Positions 34,546 through 46,352 of a stretch of 64,000 nucleotides of DNA are shown here, piece after piece. Within the stretch, counting starts at the first letter, position 1. Each line of letters opens with the position of its first letter. A program made the position numbers and the translations under genes. The DNA is from Ligustrum vulgare (taxonomy: Eukaryota; Streptophyta; Magnoliopsida; Lamiales; Oleaceae), in contig OY743183.1 of NCBI GenBank assembly GCA_963555705.1, positions 47,667,466 through 47,731,465 of the forward strand. Direction: 5' to 3'. Under the pieces are notes generated by a model, which saw only the letters and a program-made list of their open reading frames with translations, made no database searches and was not told where the DNA came from.

Positions 34546-35035
34546 TTCACCAGAAGTGAATCCGGAAAATGAATATTCACCAGAAGTGAATCAGGAAAAT
34601 GAATATTCACCATAAGTGAATTTGGAAAATGAATATTCACCAGAAGTGAATTTGAAAATGAATATTTAATTATTCATCAGAAGTGAATTCTAGATTTTGA
34701 TAAGAGTGAATCAATTCTAGATTTGATTATTCACCAGAAGTGAATATGAAAATGAATATGTTTAATTATTCACCAGAAGTGAATTCTATATTTTATTATT
34801 CACTAGAAGTGAATTCTAGATTTGATTATTCACCAGAAGTGAATATGAAAATGAATATTTTAATTATTCACCAGAAGTGAATTCTAGATTTTATTATTCA
34901 CTAGAAGTGAATTCTAGAAAGTGAAAAATGAAAATGAATATGTTTAATTATTCACCAAAAGTGAATTCTAAATTTGATTATTCACCAGAAGTGAAAGATG
35001 CAATATTTGATTATTCACCAGGAGTGAAAGATGCA
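34546..35035 (+). repeat. ATTCACCAGAAGTGAAT tandem array
   Basis: At least twelve imperfect units of ATTCACCAGAAGTGAAT, separated by AT-rich spacers of 10-30 bp. Each unit is itself an imperfect palindrome (ATTCAC...GTGAAT). Encoded frames are shadows. Confidence 0.88.
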
Positions 35036-35189
35036 ATCGATAAATTAGTACAACATTGCCTAATATAGCATGTTATGACATCATAAATGAGCTATGAACA
35101 AAGCTCATCATGAATGATATGTTTGATGAAAAGATACGAGATTGCATCAATATACTTGTAATATTCCATGAAAAGGAATAAATACGCGT

Positions 35190-35890
35190 TGCACTCTTTT
35201 TCCCTTAGCTGAGGTTTTGTCCCACAGGGTTTTCCTAGCAAGGTTTTTAATGAGGCAACAGTTGAGGCGTATTGATGAAAATTAATGAGAATACTGCACT
35301 CTTTTCCCCTTCGCTGAGGTTTTGTCCCACAGGGTTTTCCTAGCAAGGTTTTTGAGGCATCATCATAGCTATCAACAAGCTATAATTCAGCAACACATTG
35401 TTATACTGGAATGATATCAACAAATGAAGAAAATCATACACATCTTATGAAGAATGTTATGATATCGACTACACACAAGAAGATTTTCATATATATTCCA
35501 GAAGAAAGATGATATCATTATTCAAAAGGTTTATGAATACTTGATTGCACACTTCAGGGGGAGAATCATGCTGTCATGCTGTACTCTTTTTCCTTCGTCC
35601 AGGTTTTGTCCCACAGGGTTTTCCTGACAAGGTTTTAACGAGGCAGCGGCTGTACTCTTTTTCCTTCGTTCAGATTTTGTCCCATTGGGTTTTACTGACA
35701 AGGTTTTAACGAGGCAGCACTGAAGCACTGAAGAACTTCAAAGATTCAATACATGATTTGTTCTACTTGAACATTAAGACTCAACGATTGACGATGGCCA
35801 ATATCAGGGGGAGCAACTGTACTCTTTTTCCTTCGCTCAAGTTTTATCCCATTGGGTTTTCTTAGCAAGGTTTTAACGAGGCAGACAATT
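35190..35890 (+). repeat. Five repeats of a conserved Copia 3' motif
   Basis: ACTCTTTTTCC, then GGTTTTGTCCCACAGGG, then AAGGTTTTxAACGAGGCA occurs at about 35193, 35295, 35580, 35652 and 35818. This motif is known just upstream of the PPT in many plant Copia elements. Five copies in a row is unusual. Confidence 0.85.
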
Positions 35891-35915
35891 GCGTAATATG
35901 TCATTCAAGGGGGAG

Positions 35916-36123
35916 TGTTATAAATAATGTATATATGTGAATGACATTACCATTATATCCCTGTAAACTTTACAATATTACGATTGTGCCATTGTCCACT
36001 CCTATAAATAGGAGCCTATACTTACCAATTTATTACACCAATTCTTGAAGAGAAATTCTCTCCTCTAAACACTCTCCATTTCTCTCTCTATGTTGTTCTT
36101 ATGATTTCGATGATTTTATAACA
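35916..36123 (+). repeat. 3' LTR of the LOG-carrying element
   Basis: 208 bp, by eye the same as 29804-30011. The PPT CAAGGGGGAG directly precedes it (35906-35915), and CAAAT follows. Confidence 0.95.
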
Positions 36124-36512
36124 CAAATGTGTCAATGCAGATAAACACTTTTTTAGGTTCTACTGATGCAACTATACCATAAAGTCAGACGATAAATTAC
36201 CTCTTCAAACTTCTTCGACCTTGTTGTAGATCGGAGTCTCTTAAGCAAAAAATTGTTATAATTAATTAAAATTTCGATGACAAAAATAAAAATATTTAAA
36301 AATCATCAATATTCTTTCAGATTTTAATTTGGTGTTTGAGATATCTTTCAAACTATTAAGCGGTCTGCGATCTTGGCCCATGTTTGAGCCCCATTATTTG
36401 GGAAATAATGTGGTTTTGAATAGTATTTTTAGGAGAATGTATGGTTAAAATTTATTTGAAAAGTCAAATATTGTGCACTTGACAAAAATAGATGGTTGAG
36501 ATTGGATTTAAA
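36124..36512. other. Spacer between two elements
   Basis: No frame or repeat recognised. 36380-36480 holds text of the CATGTTTGAGCCCC type and may be the edge of a decayed MITE. Confidence 0.35.
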
Positions 36513-36679
36513 GGGAAAATTACACAAACTCCTATGTTTAAAGATCACTTTTTAAAACTAAGGTGATGAACTTTACTTTTCCAAGAATCAGGTGTTAATT
36601 ACTAATTAACATTTATTAATTAATTACTATATTCTTAAAAATCAAACAACCTTCTATTATTATTCAGAAAAATCAAAAC

Positions 36680-37130
36680 CACCTGCTCATCTCTTACCGT
36701 CTCTACAAGTGGGCTCTCTCTCTCTACAATCAACCGGTGACCTCTCTCTACCCACCCAGGCCATCAGAAAAGTAGCGGCGAGATCGTCGCCTCTAAGAGG
36801 TGGCAACAGCGATCTCGCAGTTAGCTTTGCTGATTGTGCGAGTCGTCGTTGCAGATGCGGTGGAAGCAGCGACGCTGCCACTAGACTATATCAGCGGCGC
36901 AGTAGTGGTTGAAGGTTGTATGCTTTGATTTCTCCGACATTTTTTTGGTGGTTAGTGGATTGAAAATTCGATTTCAGCAGCGATTTTGAAGGTTTGTTGG
37001 ATTTCAAATATGTGCAGTGTTAGTCTTCGTCTCCTGCACGCGATTAGAGTCTGTTGGCCCGCTCGCCGTCAGTGTGTGTTGGTTGTTGATGAGATTCGAA
37101 TCGCGGAAGAAACGCCAGAAAGTTTCGAAC
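36680..37130 (+). other. GC-rich block inside the left Mutator-like element
   Basis: Mixed CTCTCTCTC, AGTAGCGGCGAGATCGTC and CGATGCGG-type text. Frames on both strands are open for about 65 codons but contain no recognisable domain. Mutator-like elements often hold host gene fragments (Pack-MULEs), so capture is possible, but the source is unknown. Confidence 0.35.
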
Positions 37131-38094
37131 TCAGGTTGTAGATGGACGGTGGAATCTTGACCCGATATTCACGACGCGATGACTCGACGATGCGAAATAA
37201 AGAACCAAGACTTTCGAAACGCTACAAAGAATTGCCCAATCTCCTTGATAAATTTCTGGTTTTGAACGCCACAAATATTCACAAGAAATATTTAATAAGT
37301 TCGGTATTTGAACGCCACAATAAATATTCTTGATAAGTTTGAAAATATAGGAATCCACCTATATCTTTTATTAAATCCTCAATAAAAACTGTTTATATCA
37401 AAATCAAAGTCTGAATTACAATGAATGGAAAAAGCGTATAAATAAGTAAAATAACCTAGCCGCTAATTGACTCAAAATAGAATTCTAATTAGACTAAAAT
37501 TCTAAAATAGGAAAACAAATAATTAAAAACAAAATTTAACCTAAAAATACGCAAAAACCCTAATTTTCGTCTGCATAATTGACTTACTGTTTTGAAGCCC
37601 CAAATGATGGAATTTGACCATAAAATCAGTCGGCTCAAGGGCTATAGCCCATGAGTTTTGCTTAGTGGCAAATTTCTACTCGAAAAACACATATTATACA
37701 TTTAATTCCGACATGGTTGACTGGATTGCACTTTTATTTGACTTAAATATTTAACTTTTTCCGTCAAGCCTGCTATAACTCCGATTATTGAGGGTCTGGA
37801 ACACATCAGTTGTAGTGGTGGTTGGTGGCCATGTGCGGTGGTTTTTGTGCGATTGTAGTATGGCTGTGGATTTTTTGGTGGTTGGGGTTTTCAGAAGTGA
37901 TTTTTGTTTATTTGTGGATTTGTTGATGGTTGCAGGGAGGCAGTATGCTATTGATTGTGTTTGGTGGTGGTGTCATGGTCTTTGTCCTCTGTTATTGTGT
38001 TTGTATGTGCGGTGCCTTGTTGACTGGCGATGGTAGGATTATTTTGGGTTGCTGGGACAAATGCAGTGGCGCTGGTACCGGTGGTGGCAGTGGT

Positions 38095-40860
38095 TGTAAC
38101 AATCGAGAATTTTTTCATAACTTATTTAAATAAATAGTATTTTAAAAATGTGGCGCTACGACTTTGTCCATTTATTTTAAAAACGTATTCGTCTAGCCAA
38201 TGAAGTAAAATTATGTTTTAAATTTATCTTAGTCAAATTCCAGTTCAATTAAAGTGAATCATTTTCAGTATTTATTCTTAAGTCCATATTTCAACGTTTA
38301 ATAGATTATCCAAATTATTTGATTTTATGTCCAAGTCCATTATTTATTTTAAAATTCAATTTTCAATTTATGGAATTCAAATTATTTTAAATCCAAAATA
38401 TTTTATCTCCAATTTAAATTCATTCTCAAATTTTTATTTATTTTTAAAATCCCCAATTCACATTCATTTTAATCCCAAAATTTCTCCCCAACTTCCATTT
38501 TCATATTTAGCACATTTCTTTTTCCTTCCCCATGATCACTCTTCAATCCATCTTAATCAACTTCAATCTCATAATTACATTCACACAATTTTTTCTTTCC
38601 CATCATCATCACCCCCACATTCTCAGCAATTTCCCCTAATCAACCCAAAAATCCTTTCCCAATTACCATCGATTACCATTTTCCTACAGACAAGTTATGC
38701 ATATTATAACTCCATTATATCAACCTCAACCAATCACCAAAATCCTTATCAACCAATACCACTGCAGTTTATCACCGTCACCCCCCGCTGAAACCACAGT
38801 CAACTCCACCAGCATCATCATCATCATCACCACAATACACAACCAGCTCAACCAACAAACCGCCCCAATGCCACCAACCTCAACACCACCCAAATTTTCA
38901 TAGCCAACATTGGCTGCACCCGAACCTCCCACAACCGCCACACAACATCAATCACACCACCACCACATTCCCTCACCGTCGGAATCATCACCTACCACAC
39001 CGCCGCCTATCACCCACAACCGCCCACTTCCATTTCCGAACCCCCGACCAAAAATCACACAGACAAACCATCGAGCCTGCAAAACCACCCTCACTGCCAA
39101 GACCTCTACCGCCACTAGCCGAACCCAATTTCACAACCACCTACATCGAACCACCACAGTCACCACTACACTAACATCACCAATTCATCACCCAACCGAA
39201 GCCAATATCACAACCACCCACATCACCACCACACCGCCGCCTAGACCCCACAACCGTCGCTCAAACCCATCATCACCACTGTCATAGCCAAAATCGATCT
39301 CAACCACCAAAAATCACCAATAACCACCGACAGCCAAATTCACCCAAAAAAATCAAACTCCAAACCAAGAACAAAACAAGAAAACTCATCACTTACCTCA
39401 GTCCACCACTGCGACAGATTTATCATCGGAAAAATCAAAACCAAATCCAAATCCCAAGTCTCGGTTTCCCCTCGATTTCGCACCAATCACGTACCAAGAA
39501 TCTACAAACCCTAACCTATTGCACGCCTTGCTGCTCGCTGCCGCTCGACGGCGGAATTTCGCCGGCAAAACGCCGGTGACGGTCGGGTTTGGGGAGAGGG
39601 GCCTCGTCGCCCCTTTCCTCTCTTTTCTGTCTCTCAATCCCCGATTTGAGAGAGAGAGAAATGTGTATATGTATATTTATTTTAGTTTTGAAAATTATAT
39701 TTTTTGGTCCCCAAGTTTTAAAATGTGTCAATTTTAGTCCTTTCACTTTAAAAACCATTTATTTCAGTGCCCAAAGTTTTAAAAGTATCCATTTTAGTTC
39801 CGCTAGTTTTAAAGCATGTTATTTTTTGCCCCTGTTTTTCTAGAGTTATTTAATTCGGTCCACTTAGTTTTAAAATCATGTAAGTCAGTCCATGCAGTTT
39901 TAAATATATTATTTTCAACATTAGATTTCACAAGATCTAATAATCAGCCCTGAAGATATTTAAAACATACGAGTCAGCCAAATTGTTTTTCAAAATAATT
40001 TATTTTGATCTCAGCTCTTTTCAAATCCTAACTATGTTTGATTTCTAAATTAATCTCTAAAGCTTTTATTTCTTCTTTTAAAACTCTTTCATTTTAAAAC
40101 ATTTGGATTTCAAAATACTATTTTAAGATTTATTTTATATATTGGCGAGATGAGGCGCTTGGACATTTAGAAGAACAACGTGAATTTTCTTACTCAACTT
40201 TCAGACTCGTGATTTGAGATAGACTCGCCCCAACTAATTAGTTTAAATTATAATTTACATGTCTTATGTGAAATTATGTGATTTACATGTTTTGATGCAT
40301 GAGACGAGAAAAGAATATCTCTTATGAGATAAGATGAGAAATGATGATGTTATGCATAACTTATGTGCCTTAAGTGCACGAGACGAGACTACCCACACCC
40401 TATGATTTTAACAGCCTTGATTTTGAAAATACAAGAGCCCAAGAATATGATGATGATGTCACTGTATGATTGCATAATTACGTATTCAATTATTCTGTAA
40501 ATTAATTATTGGCGATGAGTCTTCTGAGTATTTTTCGAAATACTCATTCCATTATTTTAACAGTTTTTGCAGATCTTGGAGAAGGCGGCGAATGAAAAGG
40601 GCAGTGTTGGTAAATTGAATAAATGATGATATTATTAGAAAATTTTATGAATGTTACTCTTTAAATTATTTATCGCTAATTTCATTAAAATAATTGGGAT
40701 TAAAATTTTTATGAATTGTTCTATATTTAAATTAATAAAGTTTTCGCTAAAATTTTTAAATGATGAATGTGATGCTTTGAATTAAATTTATTTTTTGCAA
40801 TAAAGTCAATTTTAAAGGACAAAGTGGCGTCCCGGGCTCCGCGGAATCCTGGGCATTACA
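38095..40860 (+). mobile_element. Solo LTR of a Gypsy (Tekay-like) element, 2.77 kb
   Basis: The unit starts TGTAACAATCGAGAATT and ends GGAATCCTGGGCATTACA. GTGGT stands before it and GCGGT after it (4/5 target duplication), inside otherwise continuous GGTGGTGG text. There is no PBS, PPT or coding interior, hence solo. The 3' third (GATGAGTC, AACAGTTTTTGCAG and similar) is typical of long LTRs in plant Tekay-type Gypsy elements. The long proline/threonine-rich frames at 38327-39287 come from CCACCA-rich text and are not genes. Confidence 0.8.
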
Positions 40861-41239
40861 GCGGTGGTGGTGTCATGGTGGTGAGGTGGCATCGTTGGTG
40901 GTTGGTGGCACTGTTGTTGGATGTGGAGTAAAATCCACTGGTGGTGGGCTGGTATGGGGGTGGGAGGGCGTGGTTAGTGGTGGGTAGGGGTAGGGATAAG
41001 GTGGAGGGTGGATGACTTTGAATATTGAATAGTCTGTGACCAATTATTAAATAATTGTGATCAAATTATTGATAAATTATGTTTGTGCGACTTGGAACAA
41101 GTATGAGATGTGATCAACTATTAGGTAATTGTGACAAAAATATTAACTAATTGTAATCGAGGAAATGAGTAAATTGTGACCAATAAAAAAATAATATGTA
41201 CCATTTATATGATAATTTTGATCAATTATAGGTAAATGT

Positions 41240-41660
41240 GATCAGAATATTGACGAATTGTGACCTCGTGTGACCGGACTGCGACCTTGTGTGACCAAAC
41301 TGTGACCTTGTGTGACCAATTGTGACCTAACTGTGACTTTGTGTGATCAACTGTGACTTTTTATGACCAACTATGACTTGGTGTGACCATTGGACGAGGA
41401 CGTGATGTGACCTACAATTGTGTTAAATATGACTATGTGTGACCGAACTGTGACTTTGTAATAATGAAGTGTGACTTTATGTGATCGACCTGTGACCTCG
41501 TGTGACCTAACCTGACCTCGTTTGACCAAATTGCGACTTTGTGTGACCGAACTTTGACCTTGTGTGACCAACTGTGACTTTGGAGGGGTGGGATTTTACG
41601 ACTAAATTTGTAATTGTGACTATGTGTGATCTAGTGTGACTTAAGTGCGATCTCGTGTCA
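41240..41660. repeat. TGTGACC(N)nACTGTGAC repeats, left arm
   Basis: About twenty-five degenerate units of TGTGACCxAACTGTGACCT. The inverted counterpart is at 45180-45860; a passage with GGACGAGGACGTGATGTGAC is shared by both arms (41393 and complement near 45860). Confidence 0.88.
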
Positions 41661-41689
41661 ACTTACTTGACTAACTGTGATTTTGGGGG

Positions 41690-43130
41690 TGGAAATGGTG
41701 GGGTAGAGGTCGGGGTGGTTGGGTGAGGTGGGGTGGGGTCGAGGTTGGAAAAGTAGAAGAAAAAAGTCATTTTTTTTGGTGGGTGGGGGTAGGGTGGGGT
41801 GGGGAAAAGTAGAAGAAAAAAATCTTTTTTTGGAGTCGGGTGGTTGGGTGGGTAGGGTGGGGTCTAGTTCGGGTTAGATGTTGAAAAAAGTAGAAAAAAA
41901 AATTATTTTTTGAGTGGGTGGGTGGGTGGGTGGGGTAGGGTGGGTTCAGATGAGGTGGTTGGGGTGAAGTGTGAGAAAATAGAAGAAAAATAATTTTTTG
42001 ATGGGGGAATGATGGGGTGGCGGGGTACGGTGTTGTGGGATGGGGTGGGAGGTTGGGGGGAAGTGTGAAAAAGTATAAGAAAAATCATTTTTGGGTGGAG
42101 TGGGTGTGATTGGGTGGGGTGTAACAAAATAGAAGAAAAATCATTTTTGGATGGGGGTAGGGTGGGATAGGATGGGGCGATTATGGTGAAGTGTGAAAAA
42201 ATAGAAGAAAAATCATTTTTGGGTGGGGTGGGTTGTGGTGGGTTGCTAGGGTGGTGTTTGGTGGGGTTGTTAGGGTGGGGTGTGAAAATATAGAAGAAAA
42301 ATCATATTTGGGTGGGGTAGGATGGGGGTGGGCGGGCGGGTGGGTGGCGAGATAGGGTCGGGGAGGGGTGGCTAGGGGTGTGGAAATTTAGGAGAAAAAA
42401 ATTAATTTTGGGTGGGGTGGGGTGGGGTGGGATTGGGGATGGGTAGCGGGGTAAGGTCTAGGCGAGTTGTGAAAAAGTAGTAAAAAAAAATCATTTTGGA
42501 TGATGTGGGTTGGGGTAGGGTCTGGGGTGAGGCTGTGGGGAGAGTCGAAAATTAGAAGAAAAAAAATTAATTTTGGGTGGGGTTGGGGTCGGTGGCAGTG
42601 TAGGATAGGTTGGGGGTCTGGCGAGCTGTGGAAAAATAGTAGAAAAAAATCATTTTGGGAGATGTGAGATAGGGTAGGGTCGGGTGGGGTGGGGTGGTGT
42701 TGGGTTGGGATGGGGTGGGTGGAACTAGGGGTGGGTGGGTGGGTTGGGGTTGGGGTTTGGGGAGGAGTGGGGTGGGGGTTGGGGTGGGATGGGATGGGAC
42801 AAGTGGGTGGGTGGGTGAGATGAGAAAAAAAATAGAAGTAAAAATCATTTTTGTGGTGTGGTGTGGTGAGGTGGGGTGACTGGGTGGGTTAGTGGCTGTG
42901 GGGTGGTTGGCTGGGTTGGGTTGGGTTGGTGTCGGGGTGGGGGTGGGTGGGGGTGGGGTGGTGTCGTGATGGGAATGAATGTGAAAAAGTAGAAGGAAAA
43001 AAGTCATTTTTTAAGTTGAGGTGTGGTGGGTGGGGTCTTGGGTGTGGTGGGTGGGTGGATGGGTTGTCGGGGTGGGGTCTGATGAGTGCGGGGTTGGGTT
43101 GGGATGGAGTGGTTGTGGATTAGATATTGT
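41690..43130. repeat. G-rich tandem array, left arm (potential G-quadruplexes)
   Basis: About 18 units of 60-80 bp, each with AGAAGAAAAATCATTTTTGG and then GGGTGGGGTGGG-type text. Many runs satisfy four GGG blocks with one-base loops, for example GGGTGGGTGGGTGGG near 41913. Proline-rich minus-strand frames are by-products. Confidence 0.92.
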
Positions 43131-43299
43131 TTTGATTTTATTATATAATATTATATAAGTTTTAATTTAATATATAAACGATAATTATTATAATATTATA
43201 TTAATTAATTAACTAATTAACATCTGATTTTTAAAAAAAACTTAAGTTTGTTATGTTTAAAAAGTAAAAGTTTTACTTGTATAATTCTGTACTTTTTCC

Positions 43300-43710
43300 A
43301 TTTTTAAATATTTGATTTTCAAACAATAGGGGCGAAACAAGGGCTTGATCTTCGTCGGGCATTTCTTAATGGAAAAGTAGTCTATTCTCTCTTCTATGGT
43401 TAATAATCTCTATATATTGTTTAGATCTAACGGTGAAGAAGTGGGTACTTCGATCTATTAACATTTTTAGAGACTGAAAAAGAGGGTAGATTTATGAAAT
43501 AAAAATGAACATGAGACGGCGAAGAGATATGGGGGATGAGGTGCGGCGAGTGTGTCCTAACGGATTTTTCTAGAGAATATGTTAGGGTTTGTACGTGAGC
43601 TATGGGTTATTAGGGTTACTAGATGTTGGGTCATATTTGTTAAAAGAAAAAATAAAAAATTGGCACATTTATGACTTTGTGACCCATTCATATATATACC
43701 TTTTTAATTA
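43300..43710. other. Unique spacer between the inverted Mutator-like copies
   Basis: 411 bp with no match to either arm seen. It includes CAATAGGGGCGAAACAAGG and GAGACGGCGAAGAG text and no long frame. It would form the loop of a giant hairpin. Confidence 0.5.
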
Positions 43711-43909
43711 GGGAAAAATACAAAATTATACAACTAAAACTTTCACTTTTTATACATAAGAAACTTAAGATTTTTTTTTTTTTTTTTAAATCAGCTATTA
43801 ATTAGTTAATTAATTAATATAATATTATAACATTTATCATTTATGTATTAAATTAAAACTTACATAATATTACATAACAAAATCAAAACAATATCTAATT
43901 TACAACCAT

Positions 43910-45170
43910 TCCATCCCAACCCAACCCAACCCCACCTCGCACCCGACTCCACCCCAACTCAAAAATGAATTTTTTTCCTTCTATTTTTCCATACTCACCC
44001 CCACTCAGACACCACCCCACCCCTCCCCTCCCCCCCAACACCACCCCACCCACCCAACCACCCCACCCCACTCACTCACTCACCCACCCACCTCACACCC
44101 ACCCCACCCCACCACACCACACCAAAAGAATGATTTTACTTCTATTTGTTTCATCTCACCCACCCACCCACCCGTCCCATCCCACCCCACTCCTTCCCAA
44201 ATCGAACCCTAACCACACACCCCTACACCCACCCCACCCACCCCAACCCAACATAACCCCACCCCTACCCTACCTTACCTTATCCCACCCAAAATGATTT
44301 TTTTCTACTACTTTTCCACAACTCGCCCAGACCCTACCCTATCCTACCCCGTCACCGATAACCACCCCCACCCACTCCACCCAAAATTAATTTTTTTTCT
44401 TCTAATTTTTTGACTCCCCCACCAACCTCGCCCCAGACCCTATCCCAACCCACCTCATCCAAAATGATTTTTTTTACTATTTTTTCACGACTCGCTCAGA
44501 CCATACCCCGCCACTCATCCCCAACCCCACCCCACCCAAAATTAATTTTTTCTCCTAATTTTTCATACCCCTACCACCCCGTCCCGTCCCGACCCTACCT
44601 CGCCACCCACCCACCCCACCCAAATATTATTTTTCTTCTATGTTTTCACACCCATCCTAACAACCTAACCAGACCCCACCCTAGTAATCCCACCACAACC
44701 CACACCATCAAAAAATGATTTTTCTTATATTTTCTCACACTTCACCTCAACATCCCATCCTATCCCACCATACCCCCATCCAAAAATGATTTTTCTTCTT
44801 TTTTTTTACACCCCACACAACCACCCCGACTCCACCCAAAAATGATTTTTCTTCTATTTTTTCACATTTTCCCCCAACAGCCCCACCCCATCCCACCGAC
44901 CCCAACACCCACCATACCCCATCAAAAATTTATTTTTCTTCTATTTTTCATACTTCACCCCAACCACCTCATCTCAGCTCACCCTACCCTACCCCACCCC
45001 ACCCCACCCCACCCACGCACCCACCCAAAAAAATAATTTTTTTCTTCTACTTTTTCCAATCCCCAACCCGACCCCACCAACCCACTCACCCCGACCCTAC
45101 TTCACCACAAAAAATGATTTCTTCTACTTTTTCTAACCCCACTCGACCTCTACCCCACTATCCCACCCCC
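43910..45170. repeat. C-rich tandem array, right arm
   Basis: Inverted counterpart of 41690-43130: units with CCCACCCAAAAATGATTTTT and CTTCTATTTTTTCAC. The plus strand is C-rich (CCCACCCACCCACCC), so the minus strand could form G-quadruplexes. Plus-strand proline-rich frames at 43965, 44410 and 44842 are by-products. Confidence 0.92.
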
Positions 45171-45179
45171 AAAATCACA

Positions 45180-46230
45180 GTCAGTCACATAAGTTGACAC
45201 GAGATCGCAGTTAAGTCACACAAGGTCACACAGAGTCACAATTACAAATTTCGATGTAAAATTCCACCCCTCCAAAGTCACAGTTGGTCATACAAAGTCA
45301 AAGTTCGGTCACACAAAGTTGCAGTTTGGTCAAACGAGGTCACAGTTAGGTCAGAGGAGGTCACAATTAGGTCAAACGAGGTCATGGTTAGATCACACGA
45401 GGTCACAGGTCGATCACATAAAGTCATACTTCGTTCTTACAAAGTCACAGTTCGGTCACACATAGTTATATTTTGGTCATATTTCAGTCACAATTACAAA
45501 TTTAGACACAAATTTCACCCATCACACACACCCCACCACCCCCATTAGTAAAGTCAAAATTGGTCACATTCAGTCACAATAACAAATTTAGTTGCAAGTT
45601 TCACACTCCCCTACGATACTCCACCTGCACCCCACCCACAAAAGTCACACAAGGTCACAATTTGATCATACGAGGTCATAGTTCGGTCGCACAAAGTCAC
45701 GGTTGGGTCGCACGAGGTCACGGTTCGGTTGCACGAGGTTACAGTTCTTCGGTCACACGGGGTCAAGTTCGATTACACAAGGTCACAGTTCGTTCTCACA
45801 AAGTCATAGCTCGGTCACACATAGTCATACTTGACACAATTGTAGGTCACATCACGTCCTCGTCCATTGGTTACACAAAGTCATTGTTGGTCACAATATC
45901 TAATATAATTGATCACAATCATCCATAATTGATCACATATTATTTGATTATTTGTCACAACAAAGACGTTTTTTTTTTATCACAATTAGTCAATATTTCT
46001 TGTCACAAGTTGCACAAAATATCAATTAATCAATATTTTGATCACAATTACCTAATAATTGGTCACAATCCGCACTATCACAAGTCACACAAAGTCACAA
46101 TTAGTTAATATTTTAGTCACATTTACTTAATAATTGATCACATTCCATACTCGTCACAAGTCGCACAAAGTCACAATCAGTCATATTTTGGTCACATTTA
46201 CCTAATAATTAGTCACAATCACAACAAATC
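45180..46230. repeat. GGTCACA/AAGTCACA repeats, right arm
   Basis: Degenerate units of GGTCACACAAAGTCACAGTT, inverted relative to 41000-41660. The distal part (45870-46230) has ATTTTGxTCACAATTACCTAATAATTG-type units, matching 41030-41240 in inverse. Confidence 0.88.
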
Positions 46231-46352
46231 ATCACAATATATAACCTCACCCCAAACCCCCACAAGACCTTACCCTACTCCCACCCTAACTCTAACCCCC
46301 TCTCATCTACCTCCCACCTACCCCAAAAATCCCTCACTCGGTACTGCCAGAA

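Larger units (their letters stand above)
29804..36123 (+). mobile_element. Non-autonomous Copia-type retrotransposon carrying a LOG gene (6.3 kb)
   Basis: Two 208-bp LTRs (29804-30011 and 35916-36123) read identically by eye. CAAAT flanks both ends (29799-29803 and 36124-36128), a perfect 5-bp target duplication, so the insertion looks recent. After the 5' LTR comes CGTTATCAGCACGAG, a primer site common in plant Copia elements; before the 3' LTR is a PPT (CAAGGGGGAG). The interior has no intact gag or pol, only a stretch with decayed Copia text (about 33590-33960) and several tandem arrays. An intact LOG-family gene (31946-32599) lies in it on the opposite strand. Mobility would need proteins supplied by another element. 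Confidence 0.92.
36513..43299. mobile_element. Mutator-like element, left copy (contains a solo LTR)
   Basis: The left end GGGAAAATTACACAAAC (36513) is inverted with the right end, which reads GTATAATTCTGTACTTTTTCC up to 43299. Both ends carry the subterminal string TAATTAAC near an ATC(A/T)G(A/G)T(G/T)TT block. Flanks are GGATTTAAA and ATTTTTAAA, only 6/9 alike. Interior order: a GC-rich block, a T/G-rich block cut by the solo LTR 38095-40860, TGTGACC repeats, then GGGTGGGG repeats. The right copy (43711-47255) has the same order inverted. No transposase frame is visible. Confidence 0.72.

Noticed and set aside
38327..39287. Long proline/threonine-rich frames (154 and 125 aa)
   Set aside because: They come from CCACCA-rich text in a solo LTR, overlap in several frames and show no domain.
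42567..45036. Proline-rich frames up to 146 aa on both arms
   Set aside because: They are read from C-rich tandem arrays. Their composition and overlapping frames show they are by-products.
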